Notes: a model not told the origin generated them from the sequence alone. DNA of 64,000 bases from Chloroflexota bacterium (GCA_028287745.1 JAQBPB010000103.1:18074-82073), one strand, 5' to 3'. Shown: positions 46,393-55,107, counted from the stretch's first letter. A program made the numbers and translations.

Positions 46393-46887
46393 CTAATAAT
46401 TTCTTGAGTCTTTCACCTTTTTCCAGAGGAACCAGCCACCTACAAGCAGCAGTAAGGCAATACCATTAAAAACCAGGTCGTAAGGAAGTTGGTCCGCCAC
46501 ACCCTCGCGCACCGGGTGCAGATTTAGCAGTTTGTGCTGGACAAGACCGTCGTACAGGTTAAAGCCGCCCATGCCCAGCAAAATACCGGCAACGAGGGCC
46601 TGTACCCGGCCCGCTTCGCTTAAAAAATGCCGCCTGGCCCAGAGTTGCCAGAGTCCGACCACCAGCATACCGGCTGAGAAAATGTGAAAAAGACCGTCGC
46701 TAAAGATGCGCCAGAACTGGTCAGTATGCACGTAGAAGTTGTGCCACTGCAATAACTGGTGCAGGACAACTTCATCCAGACTGCCAATAAGCCCTATCCC
46801 TATAAAGATGCCAATACGCAGGGTTAGTCTATCGGCCTGGCGGGCCTTTGACGGGTTTTCCTGTCCAATATGGTTACTATTATCCAT
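46393..46887 (-). CDS. DUF2243 family membrane protein
   Basis: A 164-residue membrane protein with four predicted helices. The family signature is clear: GIGLIGSLDEVVLHQLLQWHN, then FSDGLFHIFSAGMLVVGLW, and GGFNLYDGLVQHKLLNLHPVR in the second half. Conserved His and Asp residues within the helices (DEVVLHQ, DGLFH, DGLVQHKLL) suggest a metal or heme site, but the function of DUF2243 is unknown. It is often an isolated gene, as here. Both neighbours are on the same strand but at a distance of over 120 bases. Confidence 0.88.
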   Translation of the reverse strand: MDNSNHIGQENPSKARQADRLTLRIGIFIGIGLIGSLDEVVLHQLLQWHNFYVHTDQFWRIFSDGLFHIFSAGMLVVGLWQLWARRHFLSEAGRVQALVAGILLGMGGFNLYDGLVQHKLLNLHPVREGVADQLPYDLVFNGIALLLLVGGWFLWKKVKDSRNY

Positions 46888-47011
46888 TTATGTACCACCC
46901 AGACTGCAATTAACAAAACGGCAACCCCTAAAAGGGAGCGGAATTACACCTTCTTTTGCACTTCTCCATTGAAGGCAATTGTTAAAGTAGGCACTAGCAG
47001 GGCAATATTTA

Positions 47012-47917
47012 TCAGGGTACGTAGATTCTACCGGCCGGGTAATCGAAGGTAATCCACTGGCCCGGTTCAAACAAGTTCAGCGATATAAAGCCGACTGCCT
47101 GGGGGTCGGCAAAAATACCCTGCTCCGGTTGCACTACTACCCGGGGCCGTTCGAAACGAAGCGGGCCGATTTCCAGCAAATCTATCTGTGCCACCTGCAA
47201 ATCGACCCGACCTCCCATACCTTTGGCGGCCACCGTATCGTGGAAAGTGTAGTGTGACCGTTTTTCACACAACTGGCGCCAGTTGGAAGTCGTGATATTC
47301 AGGTAAGGCCAGGCTACCGATGTCAGGGTAGCGGCACCACTGTCCACCCGCAGTTCAACTTCCAACCAGCCGTCCAACCGGGCCTGGATGCGCATGATTT
47401 TGCTGCGGTCAAGCCGGAAGGGCAAGAATTTCTCAGGGTTAACACCGGCCGGTATGTAACCGTAGGGCCGGGAAAGCTGGACCGAAGGCGGGAAGAAATC
47501 TACTTCTACCACGAAATGGCGCAGGTAATCATTGCCCAGGAGCCCGGCCTCGTAAGGGGCCGGTAAGGGCACCCGGAACTGGCTTAAATCCTGGGTAGTT
47601 GCCAGCAAGCCGTGATGGGTCAGGATTGAGACAGGGTAACCCCGGCGCTGGGGTGCCACCGCGTCCAGTTGCTTGATTGGTACTTCTAATATACCGGCGG
47701 TCCCGGCCAGTTCAGTCCGGCCCATAATCGGTAACCTTAGTTCGTTGGCGACCTTTTCTTCGACCGCGCTCATACCGGCCCCGGTATCCATAATAAAGTA
47801 ATAAGGCTCCGAACGGTTATTCAGCTTCATTGGCAAAAAAACCTGACCCAACTCCTGTAAAGAATCTATTTGTGGCACACCAGAACACCTTTCACAAAAT
47901 GGCTTTTCGCCTATCAC
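47012..47917 (-). CDS. Two-lobed retropepsin-like aspartic protease
   Basis: A 301-residue protein with two clan AA aspartic protease motifs. Lobe 1 has YYFIMDTGAGMSAVEE (about residue 41) and lobe 2 has LRVDSGAATLTSV (about 193). Each lobe has the hydrophobic strand before D-[TS]-G-A. The final strand WITFDYPAGRIYVP is the typical end of bacterial retropepsin-like domains. Bacterial members are usually one lobe that dimerises, so this one may form the active site within a single chain. There is no signal peptide. A CxxC (PFCERCSG) lies at the N terminus if the GTG at 47917 is used; a GTG at 47878 with AAAGGTG upstream is equally possible and would remove it. Confidence 0.8.
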   Translation of the reverse strand: MIGEKPFCERCSGVPQIDSLQELGQVFLPMKLNNRSEPYYFIMDTGAGMSAVEEKVANELRLPIMGRTELAGTAGILEVPIKQLDAVAPQRRGYPVSILTHHGLLATTQDLSQFRVPLPAPYEAGLLGNDYLRHFVVEVDFFPPSVQLSRPYGYIPAGVNPEKFLPFRLDRSKIMRIQARLDGWLEVELRVDSGAATLTSVAWPYLNITTSNWRQLCEKRSHYTFHDTVAAKGMGGRVDLQVAQIDLLEIGPLRFERPRVVVQPEQGIFADPQAVGFISLNLFEPGQWITFDYPAGRIYVP

Positions 47918-48044
47918 TAACTTTTAACCGGTCCGAAATAGTCCTGACCCAGCCAGGGCCGGATACTTTCCTTCAAGATTAAGGCCAGCGATTTGCAAAT
48001 AAATAACATTTAATAATAATAACAGTTTTCAGGTTCAACATTTC

Positions 48045-48074
48045 TTGTCAAAGATAGGTTGGACAGCGTATAAT
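48045..48074 (+). promoter_or_regulatory. Promoter of the HD hydrolase-NUDIX operon
   Basis: TTGTCA (48045-48050), 18 bases, and a consensus TATAAT (48069-48074), 46 bases before the HD gene ATG. Confidence 0.65.
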
Positions 48075-48120
48075 TTGCAGTCTAAATTGATGAAATCCTA
48101 ATGAGAGTTAAAAGGGACCA

Positions 48121-49497
48121 ATGACCCAGCTTGAAGGCCACTCAAACACCCGTGAAAAGTTAATCCTGAGTTTGATCGAACAGCCGGAAGGCATAATCCG
48201 GGATGCGATATGGGGCGATATTCCGCTGCCGCGTGAAGTTATGCGGTTGTTGGACAGCACGCCTTTCCAGCGTTTGCGGCGGGTGCAGCAGCTTGGGTTT
48301 ACCAGTTGGACCTGGCCGGGCGCTCACCACACCCGCTTTGAACACAGTATTGGGGTCTTTCACCTGACCCGCCTGGCGATTTTGCACCTTTTAAAGCGCG
48401 GCGGTTTTAATTTCACACGTGAGGAAATTAATACGACCCTTTCGGCCGCCTTGCTCCACGATATCGGCCATTATCCATTTTCCCATGCCGTTGAAGAACT
48501 GGACCTGAACATCGTCCGCAGCCACGAAACAATTGGCCGGGAAATTGTGCTGGGGCAGGAAATTGGCTCTATTCTGCGGAATGATTGGCAGGTAGACCCG
48601 GCAAAAGTCGCGGCTTTTATTACCAAAGGCGGTGATGTATTCCTGAACAAGCGCGAACTGGTCCTGCGCCAGCTAATCAGCGGGGCCCTGGATACCGATA
48701 AACTGGATTACCTGACCCGCGATTCGCGTTATTGCAATGTTCCTTACGGGATGGTTGACGTGCAGCGACTGATTGACTCGCTGCGTATCTGGCCCGAACC
48801 CGAACCGGTCAATTCCGAGGCCAACTTGCAACTGGTGATTGATGAAAAAGGGGTCGGGGCGCTGCAATCGCTTATTTTCGCCCGTTACCTGATGTTTTAC
48901 AATGTCTACTGGCACCATACCAACCGGATTGCGACGGTGATGTTCCTGCGCTCGATACAGGAAGCCCTGGCCCTGGGCGCTTTTGGTGGGGCCGAACTGG
49001 AACGCAGTGATGACGCCTCGGTTATCGCTCTTATCCAGCAGACCACCCCGCCCGACTCAATCGCTCATGAGCTGATTACCGACCTGCAAGAAAGGCGCTT
49101 CTACAAGCGGGCCCTTTCGCTGGCCGAAGATGATACAATGTTTGCCCGGTTGGCGGTCCTGAAGTATAACCCGGTCCGCCGCAAGCGGTTGGAAGAGCTT
49201 TGGTGTGAGATGGTCGGCGAATGGACTGGCCGGAAATTGCGGGGCAACGAAATATTACTGGATATCCCGGAGCCAAAAGGCTTTGAGATTGTCTTAAATG
49301 TAGTTTGCGAACGGCCTCCTCATGGCTGGCCGAACCCGGCCCCCTGGGGGGAAGTCAGCGGATTGAATAATGATGATATGCGTAAATTTCACCGGCATGT
49401 CCGGCGCATACATCTGGTTGTCAAAGATAGTGAGCTAACCGAAGTAGTCCGCACGCGCGCCGTGATGTTGTTGGACGCTTACCGCCAGGTTGAATAG
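48121..49497 (+). CDS. HD domain phosphohydrolase (dNTPase/SAMHD1-like)
   Basis: A 458-residue metal-dependent phosphohydrolase of the dGTPase/SAMHD1-like HD group. The first metal ligand region is HHTRFEHSIGVFHLTRL (about residue 62). The HD doublet is in LLHDIGHYPFSHAVE (about 112), and the last Asp is in DTDKLDYLTRDS (about 197). The N terminus RDAIWGDIPLPREVMRLLDS matches the conserved 'D.-hG.i-l......ll.t..fqRLr.i.Q.g' opening. Proteins of this type hydrolyse dNTPs or related nucleotides, and the exact substrate is not shown. The stop codon overlaps the start of the NUDIX gene by one base, which suggests a shared nucleotide-cleaning role. Confidence 0.9.
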   Translation: MTQLEGHSNTREKLILSLIEQPEGIIRDAIWGDIPLPREVMRLLDSTPFQRLRRVQQLGFTSWTWPGAHHTRFEHSIGVFHLTRLAILHLLKRGGFNFTREEINTTLSAALLHDIGHYPFSHAVEELDLNIVRSHETIGREIVLGQEIGSILRNDWQVDPAKVAAFITKGGDVFLNKRELVLRQLISGALDTDKLDYLTRDSRYCNVPYGMVDVQRLIDSLRIWPEPEPVNSEANLQLVIDEKGVGALQSLIFARYLMFYNVYWHHTNRIATVMFLRSIQEALALGAFGGAELERSDDASVIALIQQTTPPDSIAHELITDLQERRFYKRALSLAEDDTMFARLAVLKYNPVRRKRLEELWCEMVGEWTGRKLRGNEILLDIPEPKGFEIVLNVVCERPPHGWPNPAPWGEVSGLNNDDMRKFHRHVRRIHLVVKDSELTEVVRTRAVMLLDAYRQVE

Positions 49498-50039
49498 TGA
49501 CTGAGGAACAGGAAAATCAAATACTGGATGGCTGGGACGTTTCCCTGCCACCGCAAGACCGTTCGGCCGGGGGTGTTGTTTTCCGGCCATACATTCGCAA
49601 AAAAGATGGGAAACCAGGCTTCCTGGTCGGCCTGATCGAGCGCAGCCAGAGTGGGTGGTGGGACCTTCCCAAGGGCCACCTGGAAAAAGGCGAAACCGAA
49701 GAACAGGCGGCCATCCGAGAAGTAGAAGAGGAGTCCGGTTTAAATGGCGAAATCGTGCTGGAACTGGGTCAAGCCCGCTACCTGGCCGACTCCCGGCGCG
49801 GTAACCTGCGCAAGCAGGTGCGTTGGTTCTTGATGCGCGACCTGAATACCAAGCTGGAAAAACCTCGCCCGCAGCCCGGCGAAACCCACGATGCTATCTG
49901 GTGTGACCTTGACGAAGCCATTGCCCTGGTCTACTTCGAAAATGCCCGGGTTATCCTGCGGCGGGCCAGGCGTATCCTGCATAAGGGTGACTTTCACCCG
50001 GCCCTGCGAAATTCTTCAAACCACAGACAAGGAAGTTAA
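49497..50039 (+). CDS. NUDIX hydrolase
   Basis: A 180-residue hydrolase that splits nucleoside diphosphates linked to another moiety. The NUDIX box is complete: GHLEKGETEEQAAIREVEEE, then SGL (about residues 59-81), with the REVEEE metal ligands. The strands before it (AGGVVFRPYI, LVGLIE, WWDLPKG) are typical of the Ap4A/diphosphoinositol hydrolase group. The first ~20 residues and the last ~25 are non-conserved. The start is GTG at 49497, overlapping the HD gene stop by one base, so translation is coupled. Substrate unknown. Confidence 0.93.
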   Translation: MTEEQENQILDGWDVSLPPQDRSAGGVVFRPYIRKKDGKPGFLVGLIERSQSGWWDLPKGHLEKGETEEQAAIREVEEESGLNGEIVLELGQARYLADSRRGNLRKQVRWFLMRDLNTKLEKPRPQPGETHDAIWCDLDEAIALVYFENARVILRRARRILHKGDFHPALRNSSNHRQGS

Positions 50040-50101
50040 GTTTACCAAATAATATGGTCATCCTGGTTCCGGCTAGTACCAGTTTTTGTTATTTGTAAAA
50101 T

Positions 50102-50138
50102 AAAAACCCTTCTAACTAACGACAGTTAGAGGGGTTTT
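50102..50138. terminator. Terminator after the NUDIX gene
   Basis: AAAAACCCTTCTAACT pairs with AGTTAGAGGGGTTTT around a short AACGAC loop, with a T-run at the end. It lies between convergent transcription units and can act in both directions. Confidence 0.85.
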
Positions 50139-50178
50139 AGAATCAATCCTGGTTATTTTGTGAAAGAACCATCACCCA

Positions 50179-52845
50179 TTATTTGTAGCGGAATTTCTGG
50201 AGCCGGGAAAAGTTGTCGGTGGTGAAAATGTTGCCGTTATTATCAACGGCCAGGCCGGTCAGGTTGTGGATGTTGCCGTCTCCGCCATCGGTGCCGGGTA
50301 GAGGTGCCGCCGCGAAGTAAGTGAAACTCAGGCCGTCCTGGGCATTCAACTTATATATTCCCTGTAAAGCCATAATGTAAATGCCGTTGGTTAGGCCGGT
50401 ATCATCCACGCTGCTGGAAGCCGGGCTGGGTGTGGTATTGACTGAGGACGACTGTTGTTTCTCAACCTGGAAAGCCGGGGCGGCAACCGCTATCGGCTCA
50501 AAGGGCCGCGAAGGATCAACGTTGGCCTGGGTCAGCACTCCCAGGAAAGCGCCGTTAGGGTCGTATTTGATGATGCGGGCGCTGGCCGAGTCGACTACAT
50601 AAAGATTGCCGGATGAAGGTTCAACTGCAATTGAAGTAGGGCCACTGTACAGGTCGCTCAGGCCGCTGCCGCCAAACTCTTTTTCGCCAGGTCCTTTGGT
50701 ACCCCAGGTCGTGAGGGCGGCCCCTTTAGGGTCGAACTTTTGAATGCGCTGGTTGCCGGTATCGGCTACGAAAACACTGCCGTCCTTGCCAACCGCAATT
50801 CCTCCCGGAAAGCGGAACTTCCCTTTATCCGCTCCCACGCCGCCCCATTGCGCCAGTTGCTTACCGTCAATGTCGAACTTGGTAACGGTTGCCTGTCCGG
50901 TATTGAGGCCGTAAACTTCACCGGCCGGGCTGACCGCTAGCGAAGCGACGCCTTTAGCGGTCCACCGCGACAGAAACTTGCCAGTCGCGTCGAATTTCTG
51001 GATGACTTCGTTGACCGGGTCGGCTACCAGGACCAACGAACTGGAGCCCGAAGTCACCACGACCGAACGGGCCGCTCCCAGGTTACCATCCAGGTTAAAA
51101 GGCTCGGACTCAATCCGGTCGCGGGGGTTTCCGGCCTGGTCAACCACGATTACCCGGTGATTGGCCGGGTCGGCGACATAAAGATTACCTTTCAGGTCGG
51201 TTACCATCCCGGCCGGGTTCATAAGCTGGCCGACCGCACGTCCGGCCGTAATAGGGAATTCCAGCGGCCCGCTATTTCGCGAGTCGAAGCGGGTAATTTT
51301 CCCGGTTTCACCTACCATCACGTTACCGTTTGCATCAACGGCGATAGACAGGATTGTGCGGGGTTTGCCGATGCCGGGCAAGTTGTAGCCGTCTTTATTC
51401 AGGGCTTCGCCTTTGCCATTGTCGGCCGAGTCAAAAACGAAGTATTTACCGGCGTTGCCATCGGCCAGGTAAAGTTTATCGCCACTGACGGCAATCGCCG
51501 TAGGGTCGGTTACTTCACCGCGCCGGACAAACTTGTTGATAAAATCGCCTTTAGCATTGTACTTAAAAACCAGGTAATTGGCGTAGGCGGCTGACTTAAG
51601 CACATATATGCTTTCATCGCTGCCTACCGCCAGGCCGAAATTGGGGGTATCGCTGTCGGCATCCCCGGAAGGTTTCAGTTCGATTGTTTGCCATTCCCCG
51701 GTGACCATTAATCTGCGGACAAGGTTTGTCTTGTTTGGAGCCAGGCTGTAAAGAATGGGCGGCTTCTCCTGGGCCTGCCCGGGAGTAGGACTGACACTCG
51801 GTTTTGGGGTAGGCGTCGGGGTGGGCGCGGGTGTACCTCCCAGGGTGTTATTAGGGGGCGCTTTAGCAAACCCGGCTATTGCCTGAGTGCCGCCTTCCAG
51901 GGCCGGTAAGCGGGTGCCGCCGCCGACCATGAACCAGTAATTGACCAGCTTATATTTTGAATTGTATTTGTCTATGCGGCCGCTGGCCCGGTCATTTATG
52001 TAGATGTTGCCGGTACCGTCCACAAAGACGCTGTTCGGTTGGTCCAGGAAAGTGCCGCTACGTCCCAGCTTCCACTGAAAATCCAGCCGTTTCTGGCGTT
52101 CGGCATCCGGCTTGCGGAGTTGGGCCCCTAACAGGCCCAGCAGCACATCGGTGGTGGTCTGGTTCTCCGGGTGGTATTCCATGCGGGCGCGTTCGAACCA
52201 CTGGGTCACGAAATAACGCTGTGTTTCCGGTTCGAATTCCAGGCGTTCTTCGCTGATGGGTAGTCCCAGGCGTTCTTCCCCACCGTTTTTCTTCCAGTAA
52301 TCCAGGAACTTAAAGCGCAGATTATGTTTGGTCTGGTCGAAGTACATTTGCTGGTCAGCCGGGAAATCCGGGTCGCCAAGCGGAGCGGCCGGCCGGAAGT
52401 CCGGGTCAATTTCACCTACCGGGCCTTTATTAATCGCTTCGGCCCGCAACTCCAGGCCTAACTTACCCAGCCGGACTTCGCTGCCGCCACCGGATTTTGG
52501 ATGCAGTTCGAAGCGGTGGCGTTCGAACCATTGTGTTAAGAGCCGTTCGCCGGTTTGCGGGCTAATTTCAAAGGCCGGGTCGGTTATTGGCTCACCAAAG
52601 ATGCTGACACCGCCATTATCCAGCCAGTAGCGGCAAAAGTCGGCGGTAATAGTCTTGCCGGTCTTAAATACGGGTGGGTTACAGGTTGATTGGCTGTTGA
52701 CAGTTGCTTGCGGCCAGATAACGACCGACAAAATCAGGCCGGTTAACACGGCCTGGACCAGCCAACTATTGCCAACCTTCCTGGAAGGCAGTCGGGCCGC
52801 TCTTTGCGGTTTTTTTAACTTTTTCCCGGATGAAACCATAGTCAT
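50179..52845 (-). CDS. Secreted/anchored NHL-type beta-propeller protein with chloroflexotal WFER repeats
   Basis: An 888-residue exported protein. After a basic N terminus and a hydrophobic segment (SWLVQAVLTGLILSVVIWP) come two copies of a repeat. These are YWLDNGGVSIFGEPITD...WFERHRFELHP and YWKKNGGEERLGLPISE...WFERARMEYHP (about 65-265). A first set of NHL-like blades, a Pro/Thr spacer (about 350-375) and a second long propeller follow. The latter has blades such as FRFPGGIAVGKDGSVFVADTGNQRIQKFD and PTSIAVEPSSGNLYVVDS. It is probably a surface binding scaffold. The ATG at 52845 starts 7 bases after the E2-like gene; an earlier ATG at 52875 would overlap it. It is the last gene of the ubiquitin-like cluster. 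Confidence 0.85.
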   Translation of the reverse strand: MTMVSSGKKLKKPQRAARLPSRKVGNSWLVQAVLTGLILSVVIWPQATVNSQSTCNPPVFKTGKTITADFCRYWLDNGGVSIFGEPITDPAFEISPQTGERLLTQWFERHRFELHPKSGGGSEVRLGKLGLELRAEAINKGPVGEIDPDFRPAAPLGDPDFPADQQMYFDQTKHNLRFKFLDYWKKNGGEERLGLPISEERLEFEPETQRYFVTQWFERARMEYHPENQTTTDVLLGLLGAQLRKPDAERQKRLDFQWKLGRSGTFLDQPNSVFVDGTGNIYINDRASGRIDKYNSKYKLVNYWFMVGGGTRLPALEGGTQAIAGFAKAPPNNTLGGTPAPTPTPTPKPSVSPTPGQAQEKPPILYSLAPNKTNLVRRLMVTGEWQTIELKPSGDADSDTPNFGLAVGSDESIYVLKSAAYANYLVFKYNAKGDFINKFVRRGEVTDPTAIAVSGDKLYLADGNAGKYFVFDSADNGKGEALNKDGYNLPGIGKPRTILSIAVDANGNVMVGETGKITRFDSRNSGPLEFPITAGRAVGQLMNPAGMVTDLKGNLYVADPANHRVIVVDQAGNPRDRIESEPFNLDGNLGAARSVVVTSGSSSLVLVADPVNEVIQKFDATGKFLSRWTAKGVASLAVSPAGEVYGLNTGQATVTKFDIDGKQLAQWGGVGADKGKFRFPGGIAVGKDGSVFVADTGNQRIQKFDPKGAALTTWGTKGPGEKEFGGSGLSDLYSGPTSIAVEPSSGNLYVVDSASARIIKYDPNGAFLGVLTQANVDPSRPFEPIAVAAPAFQVEKQQSSSVNTTPSPASSSVDDTGLTNGIYIMALQGIYKLNAQDGLSFTYFAAAPLPGTDGGDGNIHNLTGLAVDNNGNIFTTDNFSRLQKFRYK

Positions 52846-52852
52846 TATTTTC

Positions 52853-53683
52853 TCAACCCAACACTGTTTGTTCAATCTGTAGAAAACCGTCTTTAAGTAC
52901 GTTCGCCAGGTTTGAGCCGGGCTGCCAGTTGTTCAGGCGGCGGCCGTCATAGTCGATAGTAATCGGGGCGCTGCCGCCAGGCCGGACAAGTTCCATGTGC
53001 ACCTCCACCGGGGCCCGTTCGGGATACCCGGTCGGGCAGACAATGAAAAAGGTTAGCTGGCCCAGGTAACAGGGTATAACCAGCACCAAGGCCATATGAG
53101 AGGGGTCCACCACGAAAAGTTGTGGTTCGGGCCAGGTAGTCCCGGCCACCGACTGGCTGACCAGTGACGGATTCTGGACCAGATTATGGGCTTCCTGGTA
53201 GAGCCGCTTGCGCAGCCGTTTTAGTTCTTGCTCGGACGATTGGACCGGCCCTGCGACGGTTTGGGGCGGCATTACCGGCGGGCCTGGATAAGCCATCATC
53301 ATCTGCGGGGCCATTTTCTTCTGGCTCGAAGGCTGCATCAACCCGCCCAGGCCCAGCGCGAAACCGGCTCCCAGCAGCGAACCGCCTACCGCTGCCAGCA
53401 AAACCAGGGGGTTAGCCAGGTGTAAAAGGTAATTACCGGCCGCACCGAAAGCGGCGGCCCCTAAAATGGCTCCCAGCCAGAGAAAGACTGCCCGGGGCGG
53501 CCGGTTGGTAGTTTGCCCGGCCAGCCAGCCCCCGATAAGGCCCAGCGCCAGGCCGCAGCCTATCCCGCCCCCTACGATCAACCAGTTAAGGCGGCTGCTA
53601 TCCAATACCTGGTTCAACTGCCAGCCCAGCCCGCCAAACAGGGCGGTCATTTCGACTAAAATAAACAGGAAGAAGCTAACCAT
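52853..53683 (-). CDS. Membrane-anchored E2/UEV-like protein
   Basis: A 276-residue protein. Residues 1-115 hold about four hydrophobic helices, followed by a Pro/Met/Gln-rich linker. The C-terminal ~125 residues follow the ubiquitin-conjugating E2 fold. There is a first helix with LKRLRKRLYQEAHNLVQNP, strands LVLVIPCY and LTFFIVCP, and the hallmark YPERAPVEVHMEL (E2s: YPF.PP...F.T). Then comes ITIDYDGRRLNNWQPGSNLANVLKDGF, matching the E2 'iCLd.l...WsPa..l..vL.si'. The expected catalytic Cys position reads Thr (ITID), so it may be a non-catalytic E2 variant, unless a Cys in IPCY or FIVCP substitutes. Its operon includes JAMM and E1-like genes. Assignment is by eye. Confidence 0.6.
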   Translation of the reverse strand: MVSFFLFILVEMTALFGGLGWQLNQVLDSSRLNWLIVGGGIGCGLALGLIGGWLAGQTTNRPPRAVFLWLGAILGAAAFGAAGNYLLHLANPLVLLAAVGGSLLGAGFALGLGGLMQPSSQKKMAPQMMMAYPGPPVMPPQTVAGPVQSSEQELKRLRKRLYQEAHNLVQNPSLVSQSVAGTTWPEPQLFVVDPSHMALVLVIPCYLGQLTFFIVCPTGYPERAPVEVHMELVRPGGSAPITIDYDGRRLNNWQPGSNLANVLKDGFLQIEQTVLG

Positions 53684-53690
53684 AAAAATT

Positions 53691-54539
53691 TTATCCGGCC
53701 TGGCACTGATTTTGGGTGATAAAGTAGTACAAATTAAGTAGAATGCTTTGCTTTTGCTCTGGCAGCTTGCTCTTATAGCTAATTTCCAGGCCCCGGTTTA
53801 CCGCCGATAGGGCCCCGGCATAGTCGCCCTTAACCCGGCACAGGTCCAGTGCTTTGGTCTTGTAGGTATCGGACAGGCGCTGATTGAGGGCCAGCAGGGA
53901 ATTATCTTTCAGGTAGCCCGGGTTGGACTGGTAGACCTTTTCCCATTCTGGAATAGTCTGGTCCCACCAATCGTTCCCACCGCTGAAACTGGCCGAAGAG
54001 TTGCCCCTGGCGTAATGGTCGGACCAGAATTGCTGGTCCTGGATGCTTTTTAGCAGGGTCGGGTAGGTGGCCGTACCCAGCAAATCGGGCGAGCGCTGGA
54101 AGCCTTGCATTACTTCTGGTCCTTTGTTTTTGACCAGTTCCAACCCGGTCGCATAAGTAAGCGGGGCCACAGTCAGTTTATCGGGCTGCCCGGCTTGCAG
54201 GTCGCCCTGGGCTTTGAAGGCCAGCAGCAAATAGGCGGCGGTGTCCCGGTAGGCCCGGTAACGGACAACAGTATCTAACTGGGTGATGGCGTTGGGGTAG
54301 TCTTTGGCCCGGTAGGCGGCCACGCCGCGCTGGTAAAATGCTTCCAGGGCCGAATCGGTAATAGTCGGGGTAATCTTGCCGAGGGCAATCGCGGTATCCA
54401 GGGCATACTGGGTGGCTATGGCTTCCTGCCTGGAAAAACCGGCCGACCACGCGCCAAGTCCTCCTAGAATTAACAGGAAGGCCAGGATAGCGGAGGAGGA
54501 TAAAAGTAACGCGGTACCCGGTGTAATTTTTCGCCTCAT
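53691..54539 (-). CDS. Membrane-anchored TPR-like protein
   Basis: A 282-residue protein with an N-terminal transmembrane anchor (LLLSSSAILAFLLILGGLGAW, about residues 11-31). Outer helical repeats follow, of which AFYQRGVAAYRAKDYPNAITQLDTVVRY is a recognisable TPR unit. AGALSAVNRGLEISYKSKLP near the C terminus is another. The segment between them, rich in Trp, Tyr and Asn, does not look like TPR. It has the same plan as the two larger TPR proteins of this cluster (short inside, one helix, helical repeats outside), so all three may build one membrane assembly. The gene ends 7 bases before the E2-like start. A GC-rich hairpin lies in the gap upstream. Confidence 0.7.
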   Translation of the reverse strand: MRRKITPGTALLLSSSAILAFLLILGGLGAWSAGFSRQEAIATQYALDTAIALGKITPTITDSALEAFYQRGVAAYRAKDYPNAITQLDTVVRYRAYRDTAAYLLLAFKAQGDLQAGQPDKLTVAPLTYATGLELVKNKGPEVMQGFQRSPDLLGTATYPTLLKSIQDQQFWSDHYARGNSSASFSGGNDWWDQTIPEWEKVYQSNPGYLKDNSLLALNQRLSDTYKTKALDLCRVKGDYAGALSAVNRGLEISYKSKLPEQKQSILLNLYYFITQNQCQAG

Positions 54540-54572
54540 ACTTTGCTGTTTTCAACCGTTGATTACTGGTAG

Positions 54573-54596
54573 GTCGGGCGGGTTAAGCCGCCCGAC
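54573..54596. other. GC-rich hairpin between two genes of the cluster
   Basis: GTCGGGCGG and CCGCCCGAC form a perfect 9-base stem with a 6-base loop, just after the stop of the 117-residue gene. There is no T-run, so it is more likely an mRNA-protecting or partial-attenuation hairpin than a terminator. Confidence 0.55.
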
Positions 54597-54598
54597 AG

Positions 54599-54952
54599 TT
54601 AATTTTTAGCGGCTTCGGCCTGGGCCTTACTGGCGGCTTCTGCTTCAGCCCGGCGGGCCTGGGCTTCGGCTTGTTCCTGGAGATTGTATTCGGCCCGCCA
54701 TTCAACGGCCTGACGGCGGCACTGGCGGACTACCGCCGAAAACTGGGGCAGACTTTGCAGCAAATTGTCCTGCCACTGCGCGTAGTTGCGGCGCAGTACA
54801 TCGGGGGTTTCCCCTTTGTGAGACAGGAAAAAGCGGCCCATTTCCGAGTCAATGCTGATGTCTGTCAGGCGAAGTCTTCCCTTCAAGGTCTGGCAGAAAT
54901 CGGCCAGTTGTTCGGCCTGGCGGGCCATATCCAGTAAAGCTATGTCGGCCAT
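54599..54952 (-). CDS. Hypothetical helical protein of the ubiquitin-like cluster
   Basis: A 117-residue soluble protein that I do not recognise. It appears all-helical. The body includes ALLDMARQAEQLADFCQTL and a central VLRRNYAQWQDNLLQSLPQF. The last ~25 residues are an Ala/Glu/Gln/Arg coiled coil ending in AEAAKN. Size and helix pattern recall small helical-hairpin proteins of ESX-type secretion loci, but no WXG motif is present; YAQWQDN is the nearest. It is not a ubiquitin-like protein, because there is no beta-grasp pattern or C-terminal Gly-Gly. It lies between two clearly expressed cluster genes on the same strand. Confidence 0.6.
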   Translation of the reverse strand: MADIALLDMARQAEQLADFCQTLKGRLRLTDISIDSEMGRFFLSHKGETPDVLRRNYAQWQDNLLQSLPQFSAVVRQCRRQAVEWRAEYNLQEQAEAQARRAEAEAASKAQAEAAKN

Positions 54953-54987
54953 TTATGCAATCCGTTTCCGATTCCCACAAAGGGGTT

Positions 54988-55107
54988 TTAGTAGATAAAC
55001 CCGGTGGTCAATGCCAGTAAAGTAAAGTTAAGTAGCTTGTGAAATCTCCTTAGAAACCATTGGATAGGAGAAACCACCGGTAAATAAGTCCGGTTTTGTT
55101 CAGACAT
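54988..55107 (-). CDS. Possible 39-residue membrane peptide
   Basis: A short frame whose ATG overlaps the stop of the upstream 189-residue gene (ATGTCTGA), a layout typical of translational coupling. The peptide has a basic middle (FLRRFHKL) and a hydrophobic end (LLNFTLLALTTGFIY) that could enter the membrane. No separate ribosome-binding site and no family match are seen. The same overlap signature joins the kinase and JAMM genes of this cluster, which is the main reason for listing it. It could be non-coding. Confidence 0.3.
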   Translation of the reverse strand: MSEQNRTYLPVVSPIQWFLRRFHKLLNFTLLALTTGFIY

